NCBI GenBank assembly: GCA_030549775.1
Contig: CM060181.1
Span: 53,016,218 to 53,080,217 of the forward strand
Direction: 5' to 3'
DNA: 64,000 bases
DNA from: Tamarix chinensis
Taxonomy: Eukaryota; Streptophyta; Magnoliopsida; Caryophyllales; Tamaricaceae
In this document: positions 1 through 11,959 of the stretch, in pieces
How positions within the stretch are numbered: the first letter of the stretch is position 1
How the letters are laid out: every line of letters starts with the position of its first letter
Made by a program: the position numbers and the translations under genes
Notes under the pieces: model-generated
Seen by the model: only the letters and a program-made list of their open reading frames with translations
The model's database searches: none
What the model was told of the DNA's origin: nothing

Positions 1-259
1 AGGAAAGATGATAATTAAAACAATGCCACTCTAAACTAGATAATTATCAAAAAATTTCCAAAATGATAACAACACATCAAGATGTATGATCATGAATGGA
101 ACTATTACCAGAAAGATAATTAAATTTTAGGGATAAGTATAATGAAAGTCTGTAAAAATATCAATTAAATAATGAGGAAATTAACAAAGACTACAAGAAT
201 GTTAGACAAAAGGAAATTAAAGGAATAGGAGGCCCAAATGTATTATTTTTGTGGAGACA

Positions 260-288
260 TTCTTCTTCTTCTTCTTCTTCTTCTTCTT
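260..288. repeat. (CTT)n microsatellite
   Basis: Uninterrupted CTT units. The same position in the right-hand duplicate (15474-15494) has a shorter TTC run followed by a TAC run. Confidence 0.9.
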
Positions 289-695
289 TTCTTTTTAAAC
301 TAAGAACTGTCGACTGTTTTTGAAGTGAAAAGAAAATAAAGCTCTAGAATCTAGATATTACTTATCACTTTCTAATGATCCATAGCTTTTGAAGTAATCA
401 AACATGATTTTTTTTTTAATTTTTAATACAATAGCTATGATATAATATGGGTTGGAGGCTAGATTTTCCAATTATTAATGTTTTAAAAGATAATAAACAG
501 AAGGTGAGGGTCAATTATTTAAATTAATGGATGTGATTTTTTATTAGAGGAGACTACGGTTTATAGCATTTTATTGGGCTAGGTAAATTTTTACTCCAAA
601 AGAGTATTTTGGGCTAGATAATAACATATGTCTTTGTTCGGTTTTATTTAAAAGTATATTATGTTTTGTTTTCAACTTTTATATAAGTTTTACCA

Positions 696-721
696 ATATA
701 TATATATATATATATATATAT
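696..721. repeat. (TA)n microsatellite
   Basis: About 13 TA units in the left duplicate. The right duplicate has a CA run at the equivalent place (about 15887-15899). Confidence 0.9.
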
Positions 722-836
722 TCTCTCACATAAACAAATATATATATAGCCATAAATTTATTAAATGTTATATAATACAACCATAATTTTGTTGTATCTG
801 ATACAGTGATGAATATAAATAGCATTTATACATACA

Positions 837-852
837 ATTACCATAATTGTAT
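837..852 (+). repeat. 5' target-site duplication of the LINE
   Basis: The 16-mer ATTACCATAATTGTAT stands here just before the LINE. The same 16-mer follows the LINE's A-tail, but there it is split by element E2: ATTACCATAAT at 9757-9767 and ATAATTGTAT at 15077-15086, with ATAAT repeated as E2's own target duplication. Long duplications of this kind are typical of target-primed reverse transcription. Confidence 0.85.
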
Positions 853-929
853 CACTGTGAGATGTGTGGCAAGAAGAAGATAGGAAAGGCTATCCTATAA
901 TATATTAACTCTCTCGTTTACGAGTGCCA

Positions 930-2500
930 ATGGCTCGTCCAAGGGAGCTTGAGAACCGATTATTTCCAGCAAACACTTCCACAAAGAAAAACGTCATCCA
1001 GCCTTATCGTCGTCATCACCAATCGACTCTTCATGTTAGAGGAAGGAACCATGCAATCCTTAGTTCGGGGAGTAGGATCCAAGCTACCAACTGTTGAAGG
1101 GAGCCTTTGAGAAAGAGTTATTTGTAGCCTACAAAGGAGTGGGTTATGTTTTTTGTAGAGAACTTAGGTAAGGAAATAAATGAGAAAGAGGTGAGTTGTT
1201 TGGTGAAGTTGGAAGGTGGAGGATGTGTTTATGAGCAGAAAGGAAAGGAGATCCTTAAGCCTTCATTTCGGCTTTGTGAGGTATAGTGGCGAGGAGGAAG
1301 CATTCAAGGTGGTGAGGAAGTTTGATAGTATTTTGCTGCATGGTATGAAAATTCATGTGAAAAGGGCAAGGTTTGGGAGGAACAAATGAGCCATGAAAAC
1401 GGACCAAAAAAACCAGACCAAAGGAAAGAGGGAAAACAAGAGTATACATCATACTAGATGGAAACCAGCAATGCGGGATGTGTTCTCATATGCTACTGTT
1501 ACAAAAGGTGAAGGCTTGAAGACTTACCATCGAAAGGAGGAGATGAGGAGCATTAATCTGCAGACATCAGAGCAGGAGCTGGAGTGGATGAAGAGGAGTC
1601 TCATCGTGGAATCGATGTAACCTTCTCTCCCTGATTTGGTTTCACGACGGCTTATGGAATCATGGAGTACCTTATGAAAAGTTAGGAGCTTTGGTAGGTA
1701 TAAGTTTCTTCTTAATTTTGAATCTATTAAGGAAAAAAATAGAGCCATGCAGGACGATCACATGCTGCTTGATTCTTTCCCGGTGGTGCACAAATGGCAA
1801 GTTGAAGATAGCTATCGTTTGAGGAGGACATGGGTGGAGATAAGAGGGCTACTGGTGGTGGCATGGAAGGAGGAGTGTATAAATCAAATAGCCGAACCAT
1901 GGGTTGATGGATGTTTTGGGAGGAGACCAAAGATTTTGGGGACTCTTTGGAAGCCACTAGGGTGTTGATCGACACCAAAGAATTGGAGGAGATAAGGGAT
2001 AAAATGCTTGTGTGTGTTCAAGGGAAGGAGGTGCTAGTTTTAGCGTAGGAGGTCGGCCAAGACTTCATTCCGTGGTAATAGAACACACCAGAAAGAAAGG
2101 TGATCAGGATGTAGCTTTGTCGTCTGGGGAAAGGAGATTGATAGAAGATCGGAAGAGGTAGAAAATTTTGGTGAGGTTTCCAAACATGTTACTATATGAG
2201 GATAATTTAGATAAAAAATAAAGTGGGAGTAAGGAGAGGGGTTCTTCACAAGATAGTTTGGCTGCCCGCTGGTTTTGAGGGTGAGATAATTAATATGTCA
2301 GTTATATCTAGAAATGAGGATTTAGTTTTAATGAATCCAATCTTTGAGGAGTTTAGGGTGGAGGAGGAAGAGAAGGAAGAAGTAAGAGACACATGGATAC
2401 TCGGGAAGGAGATAGGTCTCTCTTCAACAGAGGATGGAAGTGTATTGAAAATATTGAAGGGTTGAGAAGAAGTCAAAGAAAGGCAAAAAAGAAGGTGAGG
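930..2500 (+). pseudogene. LINE ORF1 remnant (RRM and DUF4283-like)
   Basis: A broken frame from an ATG at 930 carries an RRM-like pattern. A β1-like 'MFFVENLGKEI' (about 1149) is followed by an RNP1-like 'FGFVRYSGEEEAFKVV' (about 1267-1315) and 'IHVKRARFGR' (about 1350-1380). Further on, around 1770-1910, is the pattern of the DUF4283 domain found in plant LINE ORF1 proteins (tryptophans in 'RRTWVEIRG' and 'VVAWKEEC'). Stop codons and frame changes occur, for example after 1386. In intact elements this protein binds the LINE RNA. Function here is lost. Confidence 0.7.
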
Positions 2501-2547
2501 TAAGGGAGGATGTTTGGCTCGGGGAGATGAAGTTTTGTGGTTTTTCA

Positions 2548-5500
2548 ATGACAATCATAAGTTGGAATGTAAGGGAAATTGGTGCTACGGGAAAAATTTC
2601 TTGTATCCAGACATTGATTGTAAAAGAGAGGCCATGGATATGCGGGTTATTGGAAACAAAACATCAAGTGGTGACAGATGCATGGAAGGATAGGGTTTGA
2701 AGGAATAGGGGGATTGAGTGGAGAGATTCACCAGCTCAAGGTAGGAGTAGGGGTTTGATTATTAGGTGGGATTCACAATGGTTTGGTGTGCATAATTTCA
2801 GGAGGGGTAATAGATGAATTCTGATTGAAGGATGTCTAGGACCTCTCTCTTATGAATGTGTGGTGTTACTTGTTTATAGCTTCTCTGATCCAAGAGATAG
2901 GAAGCATTTGTGGAAAGAGTTTTGGGACGTGGTACAACATTGTTATAGGCCGCTTTTGGTGATGGGGGATTTTAATGAGGTATAAAGTCAGAGTAAGAGA
3001 AAAGGGGGTTGGGTGGATATAGGCAGCGTCAGTTCCTTTAATGATTGGATTGAGAGGATGGGGCTTCTTGATCTGCCACCGTCTAATGTGAACTTTTCAT
3101 GGATAAGGGTTGGTTCAGCTAGTCTTTTAGATCAATTTTTAATTGATCCAGCTTGGTTATCTGTTTTCCCGAATTTGACTCGTTCAGTATTAGATGGGTC
3201 TTTATCAGAGCATACCCCTATTTGTCTCTCTATCAGGGCTTGTGGTAAGGGGACAAAGCCTTTTAGATCATCGAATATGTGGTTCTCACATCCATTCATA
3301 GTTTTATGGTAGATAGTTGGGTGAAGCTTGAAGGGGGTTCATGTCAGGTTAGATTAAAATAGATGAAGGGCATGTTGAAAGACTGGAATAGAGAAGTGTT
3401 CGGGGATATTGATTCATAAATTAAGTTGCTGGAGCTTGAATTGATGAAGATAGGTAATCCTGACAATCTCGCTAATGGAGACAAAGAGATGATTTCTAGA
3501 AGAGTAGCTTTGGAAAATCAACTTTGAAAATGGCATAATAGAAAAGAAGCGTATTGGATGCAGGTTGCTAGGGTTAAAGGGTTCAAGGAATGAGATAGGA
3601 ACACAAATTTTTTCCACACTGTGGCAACTGTAAGGAAGAAGAGGGCTATGATTAGTAGACTTGTGGAGAAGGGCAAGGTGATTATTGATCCTTTAGAAAT
3701 TAAACAAGTGATTGTGGATTACTTTGAAGGCCTTTATAGTAGCTCAGACTTACCGGATATTAGTATCTCTAAAGAGGATTTTAGTAAGATTTTGAAGAAG
3801 CAGAGTCGGGACTTGGACATCATTTGTGGAAGGGAGGAAGTTAGAAAGGCGGTTTGGGATTGTACACCTTTTAAAGCTCCGGGGTACAATGGGTTTCATC
3901 CGGAAAATATGGGGGGTCATTAGGGAAAAGTTCACTGACTCTATTTTAGAGTTATTTTTGTTGAGTAAAATGCCACAAGGATTAAATACTACTTTACTTA
4001 CTTTGATTCCCAAAGTGGAGAAGCCAGAGAAAGTGAACCAGTTCAGGTATATCAGCTTGATAGGATGTATTTATAAGGTCATCTCGAAGATTTTGGCATA
4101 CAGGTTGAGTCAAGTTGTGGATAGATTGGTTGGTGATTCACAGTCAACGTTCATCGAAGGAAGAAGCATTCTTGATGGGGTTCTGGTAGCAAATAGGATA
4201 GTTCAATGGTCTAAGAAGATGAAAGGAACAAAAGGCGTAATGATCAAGCTGGATTTCCAAAGGGCGTACGATAATATAAGATGGGATTTTGTGGACAGTA
4301 TCATGAGCATCATGGGATTTGGAAGCATTTGGAGAGGTTGGATAAAGGAATGTATTTCAATGGCCAATATTTCTATTCTTGTTAATGGGGTGCCTTCTAC
4401 GCCTTTCAAGATGAGAAGGGGTCTCAAGCAGGGTGATCCCATATCCCCATTTTTGTTTGTCATGGCAGTGGAGGCATTTAATCAACTTACTAGAAGAGGT
4501 ATGAATAAAGGGTTGATCCATGGGTTAGAAGTGGGAAATGATAAATGTGATGTTACTCACCTTCAATTTGCGGATGATACTATGATTCTTTGTGGGGCTT
4601 CTCTTGATAATTTTAGAAACTGGAGACGTTTGCTCGATTCCTTCCACCTATTGTCTGGCTTGAGTGTTAACTATGCAAAATCGGAACTGATAGGGCTTAG
4701 GGTGGATCCTCAATTTCAGAAGGAGGTAAAAAAAATTATCAATTGCATGATTAGTGCTTTGCCAACCAACTACCTAAGATAAACATTAGGGGATAATGTT
4801 AGAAATAGTCAAGTGTGGAAACTTGTGGTAGATAAGGTTAAACAAAGGTTTGTAGGACAGAAATCAAAACTTCTTTCAAGAGTAGGGAGACTTGTTCTAA
4901 TAAAGAGTATTTTGAACAATTTACATGTGTATTATATGAGATAATTCAAGATTCCAAAAGGAGTGGTAAAGGATATTATTATCATGTAAAGGAACTTTTT
5001 CTGGAGTAGTTGTGGGAATAGAAAGAAGTTACTGTTGATTAGCTGGAAGGTGATACAGAGACGTAAGAGTCTAGGGGACTTGGTATTGGGGATTTAATTA
5101 TGAGGAATAACACTCTCTTATTCAAATGGGGGTGGCGGTTCTTTACGATGGAGGGGGTGTCATGGAAGAAAGTTATTCAATCCATTTATTCTGATGATCA
5201 ATTTGGTAGATCGCAGATCCCGGAGAAGAAGAGGGGATGGGCCCCATGGGTAGACATTGTGAGAATAGGAAGGACGAATCCTATTCTTAGTTCTGGGTTG
5301 AAGATTACCATTAGATAGGGCAGTAGAGTCAAGTTCTAGAATGATAAATGGATGGAGAAAGGACCTTTAAAAATTATTTTCCTGAGGCTTTTTATGGTGT
5401 CAGACTAGAAGGAGGAAAAAATAGATGATATGGACTTTTGGGATGGGGAGCAATGGAACTGGAAATTCTTGTTTGGGAGATGAATTTTCTATTGGGAGGA

Positions 5501-5933
5501 AAGACAAAGGGAATAATTGGAGAGTATGGTCAAGCAGGTTACTTTGAGTAAGGGGAGGCAGGATAGTATTAGTTGGGATTATGATCATAGGGGAATTTTT
5601 TCTATCAAATCCTTTTGTGAGGCCTCTTATCGGAGTGTGACTAGCGGTGATTTGAACAGTAACATTTGTAGTTAGATGTGGAGTGGGTTGGCACCGCCAA
5701 GGATTGAGCTGATCACATGGTTTTCAATTCAATAGAGCCTCAACACAAGAGATAGGCTGGTCAAACTTCAAATTGGCAATATTAGTGAAGCACGATGTCC
5801 CTTTAGAAGAAACAAACAAGAGTCGGTCAACCATGTTTTTCTTCATTGCAATGTGATAGGGAAGCAATGGTATGAGATTTGTGATTGGTTTGGCTGTACT
5901 TGGGTGATGCCGAGATCAACTAAAGGCATTGCT
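2548..5933 (+). pseudogene. LINE ORF2 remnant (endonuclease, RT, zf-RVT)
   Basis: The frame opens at 2548 with 'MTIISWNVREIG', the N-terminal motif of the AP-type endonuclease. Later endonuclease blocks include 'LLVMGDFNEV' (about 2955-2985), and a 'FSWIRVGSASLLDQFLID' block at 3096-3150. Reverse transcriptase motifs follow: 'FQRAYDNIRWDFV' (about 4256-4295), 'LKQGDPISPFLFVMAVEAF' (about 4422-4480) and the catalytic 'FADD' (about 4567-4580). A zf-RVT region with 'GLAPPRIELITWF' and 'HVFLHC' occupies about 5680-5860. Many TAG/TGA stops replace tryptophan-like positions, and there is a frameshift near 3900. The frame resumes after E1 at 9438. Confidence 0.9.
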
Positions 5934-6339
5934 TGAAATACCCCAAAACCTAATTTTAAGAATTATAGCTAATTAAGGATTTATTTAGAAATTTATTAAA
6001 TAACCTATTTTTATTAAAATAAAAGGAAATTAATTAGGGCTATTCAAGAAGAAAATAATAAATATTTTTATTAGAAAATTTTTGGTATTTTAACTAATTA
6101 AGGAATTTATTTTGGAAACTATTAAATAAGTTATTTTATTTAAAATAAGAAGGAGAAAATCATTCCAAATTAATAGGAATTTTATAAATAATTTAATTGA
6201 ATAAAATTAGGGTGTTTTGCTAATTAAAAATGGAATTTATGGAAAATCTTTCAAAAACCCTAAATTAGCCTAAAAAGGGATTTAAATATTATTATTTTTA
6301 AATATCCCAAATATTCAAATTAATTTAATTGGTTGTAAC

Positions 6340-7565
6340 CTACCTATTTTTCTTTTTTCTTTTTTCCTTTTCCTTTTCTTTCTTCCCTTTTCCTTTCTTT
6401 TTTTTTTCTCTTTTCTCCCTCTCCTCCCCGACGTGGGCTAGCCAGCGACCCAGACCTCCTTTCCCCTCCTTCCTTTCCTTCGGCGAGCCATTCCCCTTTT
6501 CCTTCCTTCTCCATCGTCGTGTTGCGCCTTGATTCTTTTTCCCCCAAAACGTAGCGTTTTATTTAAATGCCCCTCACCTCATCGCCCGACCGGTTTTCTT
6601 TCTTTCCTTTCTTTTCTTTTTTCTCGCCCGATCAGTCCAACCCCCATTTCTTCCTCCTTTCTTCTTCCTCATTCCTCGACGCCGTCGACTATAGCTCCAC
6701 CGCCCACCTCCGAGATTAATGCCATTGATCTCGCCCGTTTGACTGGCCGTTTCTCCCTTATTTTCCCCATCGTTCCTCCGGTCACGTTGACCCAAACCAT
6801 TTTCTCCCTCTTCTCGCGTAGTTCCTCCTTTTCCTGCATATTCCCTTGCCAAGAGTTTGACTGCCACCAGCCAACCATCATCGCCGGTGACCCTAACCTT
6901 ACCTTCCCTATTCCCACGCTAACCCACATAACCCTACCCTCCCTTCTAAACACTATAAAAACCCCCACATTTAACCCTGTTCGAGTTTTTGATTTCAACC
7001 CAGAAAATTTTACACTTTGCGCCACCTCCCCTTCAGACACCATTGCCGCCGCCTCCAGCCAACTTTGCCGCCCACTATTCTTACCTAAGTCTTCCCTGCA
7101 CCGCCCTCTAAGTAACTGAACCACCCACCTCCCTCGATTTTTCTTGCACAAGCCACCCCGGCTGTGTAAAGTTTGCTTCCCAATCAACCCTCTCTTCCAC
7201 CTCCACCGCCCTTCGAACCACCATTAGCCACCACTACCACCATAGCCACCGCTCCTTTCACCTCCCATATTATGCTACAGACCCTCCTCTACCTTCCCCT
7301 ACCTTTCTTTTCCTCTTCCTCCCTCTCCTCCTCCTTTTCTCTTCTTCTTCCCCATTCGGCCACCACTGCTGCCGCCACCTTTGGCTGCGCCACCACCCTT
7401 ATTCTGTTCCTCTCCTTCTGGGAAACTCTAAACACCCCAACTCCCACCTCCATTCTACCTCTCCTTTTCCCCGCATCCAACTTTTCTCCTTTTCTTCACT
7501 TTTTTCAGCCACCGCTGGGCACTACTGTCGGTGCCACCTGTCACCACCAGGCTAAGGTTGAACCC
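6340..7565 (+). other. CT-rich tract of E1 with open but spurious frames
   Basis: About 1.2 kb of C/T-rich sequence, so several frames stay open and spell Ser/Pro/Leu/Phe-rich strings on plus and Arg/Glu/Gly-rich strings on minus. A matching tract is in E2 (10090-11320), E3 (61910-63130) and, inverted, E4 (51300-52930). No domain, no frame conserved between copies and no start context support a gene. Confidence 0.75.
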
Positions 7566-7639
7566 TAAACCCTCTCAACCCTTTTCCCTTATTTAATTAA
7601 GTTTATTTTAATTCATTTCAATTTTAGCCTATTATTTGA

Positions 7640-7640
7640 A

Positions 7641-7680
<40 letters not shown>

Positions 7681-7820
7681 TTGATGTTATAATTATTATT
7701 CTATATAGGGCGGAAACCCTATTGTGCCTATTTTGAATTGTAGTAGTAGTATTATAAATATCAAGTCTTATTATTAATAATGTTTTTAATATTTTTATCA
7801 TTAGCATTTATTATCATTAG

Positions 7821-7854
<34 letters not shown>

Positions 7855-8000
7855 ATTTAATAAGTTTATTATTATTTAATGTGGGGTCAAAACCCTACTT
7901 CATTTTATCTTCGATTGTTATCATTTCTATTATTACCATTATTAATGTTATTATTTTGCAACATTATTATGGGCTTTTATCATTATTATTATTACTATTA

Positions 8001-8036
<36 letters not shown>

Positions 8037-8104
8037 TAAATTTTGTTATTAGTATTATTTTGGTGAAGGGTCGAAGCCCTTATTCCACCTTTTATTTCAA
8101 ATCA

Positions 8105-8161
<57 letters not shown>

Positions 8162-8450
8162 CTAGTATTAGTATTACCGTTATGATTATTATTATTTTTT
8201 AATATTATTATGGTTTTAATCATTTATATTATTTCTATTTTTATTATTTTTTTGTTTTATTGTTATTATCATTATTATTATTTTAGTAAAGGGGCCAAAA
8301 CCCTTATTTCACTATGTTTTTGAGTAATGCCCTTTTTATTATTATTGTTATTAATATTATTTTTGGTATCTTTACTATTATTATTTTGGTATCAGTATAA
8401 TTATTATTATTATTATTAGGATAAAGTTTTCAAACCTTATATTATCAACT
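7640..8450. repeat. Microsatellite zone of E1 (ATT, GTT)
   Basis: Runs of ATT at about 7640-7682, 7991-8036 and 8105-8162, and GTT at about 7818-7855. They are separated by unique spacers carrying 'gggtCaAAaCCCTa'-like blocks that recur four or five times (about 7707, 7886, 8067, 8290). The same alternation appears in E3 at 63190-64000. Confidence 0.85.
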
Positions 8451-8542
8451 TTTATACTATTATTATTATTCCTTATATCTTTAGCAAGTTGGTAATTAGT
8501 TAATATCACTATTATTAATATGTTATTATTTTATTAAAAATC

Positions 8543-8695
8543 GTGGTCAAGAGGTTTATGCCCTGTGTGTTTCCTGTCCAACGGCTATAATAGTGGTCAA
8601 GAGCTTTATGCCCTGTCTGTTTCCGGTCCACCAGCTATAATAGTGGTTAGGAGCTTTATGTCCTGTGTGTATTCGGCCCACCGACTATAATAGTA
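8543..8695 (+). repeat. Three ~50-bp hallmark repeats of the E family (E1)
   Basis: Three tandem units beginning at 8543, 8593 and 8643. Each reads roughly GTGGTCAAGAGCTTTATGCC, then CCTGT, then a TCCACCGGCTATAATA block. Related units occur in E2, E4, E5 and E7, so this is a diagnostic module of the family. Confidence 0.85.
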
Positions 8696-8905
8696 GGGTT
8701 ATCATACTCGCATGGATTTGATAAAAAACATGGTGTGAATCGATTTTTGATCAAAGATTAATTAAGAAATTAATCCAGACTATAATTGGGCTTATTTGTA
8801 TCTACTGAATGATTGTACAATAGTATGTTATCATGATGGTCTCTATGCTTTTGTTATTTCTTCTGCGTGGTTTATGTGATTTTTGTGTTGGCCTTAGTGC
8901 ACGGT

Positions 8906-8974
8906 TACCTTACTCAGTACATAGCGTACTAATCACCCTTTTCATGGGTTATGCTCATTCCTACGAGTAGTAGG
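8906..8974 (+). promoter_or_regulatory. Conserved palindromic box of the E family (E1)
   Basis: Contains TTACTCAGTACATAGCGTACT, then 'aatcacccttttcatgggtt', then 'gctcattcc'. The core AGTACATAGCGTACT is a near-perfect inverted repeat around TAG. Equivalent boxes are at 26724-26790 (E5), 28440-28502 (E7) and inverted at 43820-43890 (E4). The role is unknown; a regulatory or RNA-processing element of the LTR is an inference. Confidence 0.55.
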
Positions 8975-9437
8975 CCCTTCTGACTTTATACAGGTGGGTG
9001 AGACATCAGGCGGAGCTGTGTGTTGAGCATTTTTGGCTCTAAGATTTGAGAGTAGTGCGGCCGGATTCACTCTTCTTGTTATTTTATCTTCTTTTGCTAT
9101 TCCTTTTGTATCATATTTATCCTTTTATGATTCATTACTTGTATTGAGTATTTTAAATGAACATTTTATCGATTGTAAGCTTTTTTCTCTTTTGGATATG
9201 AATCACAATTCTTTACGCGTATTTTGATCTTTGGTGTTATGATCTTTCTAGTTCTTTCATGAACTCTTGATTTAAGTTTAATATTAATCTTTTTTTAGCC
9301 TTAGCACTTGGTACTGAAATGGTTGGAGAGAACTGGTTTGGTACTAAGTGTGGTGGTAACATCCCCATAATTCACAAGTTTTTAAATTTCAAATTCTTCC
9401 GCTTTTAAAAAAAAGTAGTGAATTTTTGGGTGTTACA

Positions 9438-9756
9438 TTGCTACTGTTTGGTTAGGGGGTAAAGAAAAAGTTATAAAGGGAGAAATTTGGTCAACAGCTT
9501 TTTTCATCATAATGGGGACTATTTAGGAATTCAGAAATAAGGTCATTTTTTAAAATCTTCAAATATGCAGAAGTTGGATGGTGTTACTCATAAAATAAAG
9601 GATTGACTTTTGGATCAAGAATATAAGAGAAAATTTTCATTATAGAATTGACGAGGTGGTCCATAATGTCTAGGCTTTACTGTGAGTTGTAGGTGTTTTG
9701 GGGTGTGTTTTGTTGTTCATTATTGTGTTTTGTTTCTTATCTCAACTATTAAAAAA
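9438..9756 (+). pseudogene. 3' end of LINE ORF2 and its A-tail
   Basis: Reading across E1, 5921-5933 joins to 9443 onward without loss (PRSTKGIA then TVWLGG), using the TTGCT target duplication only once. The rest matches the usual LINE C-terminal pattern with 'IWSTAFFIIMGTI' and 'EFRNKVIF'. It ends in an A-run at 9751-9757. Confidence 0.8.
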
Positions 9757-11959
9757 ATTACCATAATTGTAATCCCCCGAAATTTCAAAAGCTTATAATT
9801 TAATAAATAAATTTTATTTGGCATAAATTAGCCTTTAAATCTATTTAAGTTAATTATTTTATAGATTTTTAAATATATAAGATTGGATATAAATATTTAA
9901 TAAATTAAAATAAATATTTTGTTTTTTTATCATACCCTTTTTATTTAAATAATTTTCTAAACTATTATTTTACTAAAATTATCCTTTTTAAACCCTTATA
10001 TTTTAATTGTATTACATTAAATTATTAAATAAATTTATTATCCAAAAATATCATATCTTATTATTTTATAAATTAAATTATTTTATTTAATCCCATTTTC
10101 CTTTTCTTTTTCCTTTTTTCTCCTTTTTCCTCCTCCTTTTTCTTCTTTTTCTCGTTTCTTTCTTTTTCCTTTTCCTTCCTTGGGCCGCCGGCTAGCCGGC
10201 CTACCCTTTCCCTCCTCTTGTGCCTTGGGCCGCTGGCCCACTTCCTCTCCCCCTCTCCTTTCTCCCTCACACATGAGTTTGGCCGCCTCCCTCCTTCTTT
10301 TCTTTTCTTTCTTCCCCGACCGGGCTGGCCCATTTCCTTTTCTTCGGCCGCCTGCTCGTGCCTAGCTCCCCCTCCCCTTTCTTCTTCTTCTTTCTTCTTC
10401 CTCTTTCCCCTGCGAGAATCCCGACCCCCGCCATCTCTCCCATCCCACCTACATCTCCCTCTCCCCCATTGCTTCCCCTATCTCTCTCTCTCTCCCTCTC
10501 GTCATTTTCTCTGCCCCATCCCGGCCCCACCATCTCTCCCTTCCCAATGCCCTGCCATCCATCTTCTTCTCCCTCTCCCTACCATGGCCATTTCCCTACC
10601 ACCCTACCGCCACCCCTCGAGCACCCTATCCCCTCCTCTCTCTCCTTATTCTTTTTCTTCTTCCCTTCCTATTCCATTTGGCCATTTTTTGAGCCCCATA
10701 TGCCTTTCCCAAGCCTCTTTTCTCTCCCTTTCTCCTCCTTCCCTCACCCTCCCTATTTTTCTTTACCGCTGCCGCTCTACCACTTCCTCCACCTCAACAG
10801 CCACGTGCACCACCTCCTTCCACCCTCTACCTCACCCCCAACCGATCACAGCACCCCTCGAGCCATCCCGCAACCTCCTTCTTCCTCCTCTCTTCTTTAC
10901 CTCCCTTCTGGGCAACCACCCTATGCCGCCTTGATCTGCCGCCGTCCCACCTCTTCTTTCGCCACCTGAGCCACCATAGTAATCCTTGTAATCCCCTCTA
11001 CCACCCCCAATCATCCTTTGCATGAAACCGCCACTCGAAAGCCTTCATTTTTCCTCTCCCTTTTCCTTCCTTCTCAACCCCCATCTCGACTCCCTCCTCG
11101 GCTGGCACCTTTGCAGCCTCGCTGCCATCGCCGCCCTTAGCCGCCTTCAACCCATCCCCGACCACCACTTACACCCCCTCTCCACTTCTGCACCATTCCC
11201 TTACCCCAAATCCTCCCCTGCATGCCCTTTTTCTTAGCCCCAAATCCCCAACCTGAAAACACCACTCCCTCCTCCCATTCTTGCCATTTTGAGTCTCTCC
11301 CCTCATTTCTTTGCATGCAGCTCATGCTGCATGAGTAGTATGTGCTGCTACCTTTCTTGATTTAGTTGGGTAAAATTTTTTAAGGTATAATAATATTTTA
11401 AGATAATTATTTTATTAATTAAGTGTTATAAATTCTTGCACTTGGTTTTCTCTTATTTCTAATATAATCAACCTTGATATTATTTTTAGGTATTGGTTTT
11501 GATAATCAAAGCTTGAACCTTGAATTGGAATACCGGTAAAGTTCATTTTTGTGGGAATCAAGGTAACCGTTAAATTTCACTTAAACGCATGGATTAACGT
11601 ATGTTAGCACATTAGGATTTTTAATATGTTATTATGCCTAATATATGTTGTTTAATATCATATGCGTGGTTTTTTTTTGTGTGATGTTTGATAAAAAGAA
11701 GCATGTTAGGTTATATGTTATGCATGGAAATATTGTTTAAGGTAAAAGTTGGTTGTTAATGAAAATATTAAGTATTATGCTATTGTGATCTTTAATGCAT
11801 GGGTAATAACTTGTGAGCCTTAGGGGTATTTTAGTAATGTATCTTGTACAAGAATATGGCCTAGTATATATATAGGTGCTAATAAGTATTATATTAAATA
11901 TGAGAGTTGTGGATGAGGTATTAATATTAATATTTTATGTAGTAATGATAATTTAATGT

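Larger units (their letters stand above)
206..850. repeat. Left copy of a ~640-bp duplicated segment
   Basis: This stretch closely resembles 15418-16060. Both copies run through a GGCCCAAAT block, a CTT microsatellite, an 'actgtc' block, a CTCTAGA block, 'cttttgaagtaa', a GGTGAGGGTC block, 'gctaggta', and a TTTGATA/ATGAATATAAATA block in the same order. Once the LINE and its nested insertions are removed, the two copies lie about 350 bp apart in the same direction, so this was a tandem duplication. Bases 1-205 are AT-rich and I see nothing recognisable in them. No coding frame is evident. Confidence 0.7.
5934..9437 (+). mobile_element. E1: coding-less LTR-like element (probable solo LTR)
   Basis: It starts TGAAATACCCC and ends GGGTGTTACA, with a 5-bp target duplication TTGCT at 5929-5933 and 9438-9442. 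Removing it restores the LINE frame. Layout: AT-rich head; a strongly CT-rich tract (about 6340-7560); a zone of ATT and GTT microsatellites (7640-8450); three ~50-bp repeats (8543-8695); a palindromic box (8906-8974); and an end block with 'GCACTTGGTACTGA' and 'GGTGGTAACATCCCC'. No gag, pol, primer-binding site or polypurine tract was found. TG/CA-type ends and 5-bp duplications fit an LTR retrotransposon. A solo LTR of a long-LTR Gypsy lineage is the best guess. Confidence 0.8.
853..9756 (+). mobile_element. Decayed plant L1-type LINE, interrupted by E1
   Basis: A near full-length non-LTR retrotransposon. The order is short leader, ORF1 with an RRM-like fold (from about 930), ORF2 with endonuclease, reverse transcriptase and a CCHC-like zf-RVT end, and a short A-tail at 9751-9757. 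Element E1 (5934-9437) interrupts it, leaving about 5.4 kb of LINE sequence. The 16-bp target duplication defines both ends. Many in-frame stops and several frameshifts make it inactive. Confidence 0.88.

Noticed and set aside
6529..7568. Plus frames of 196 and 131 codons in E1
   Set aside because: Same compositional effect. Small gaps against E3 shift the frame repeatedly.
10218..10969. Two overlapping plus frames of 203-238 codons, Pro/Ser-rich
   Set aside because: Both lie in the E2 CT-rich tract where composition alone keeps frames open. The homologous tracts of E1 and E3 do not keep the frame.
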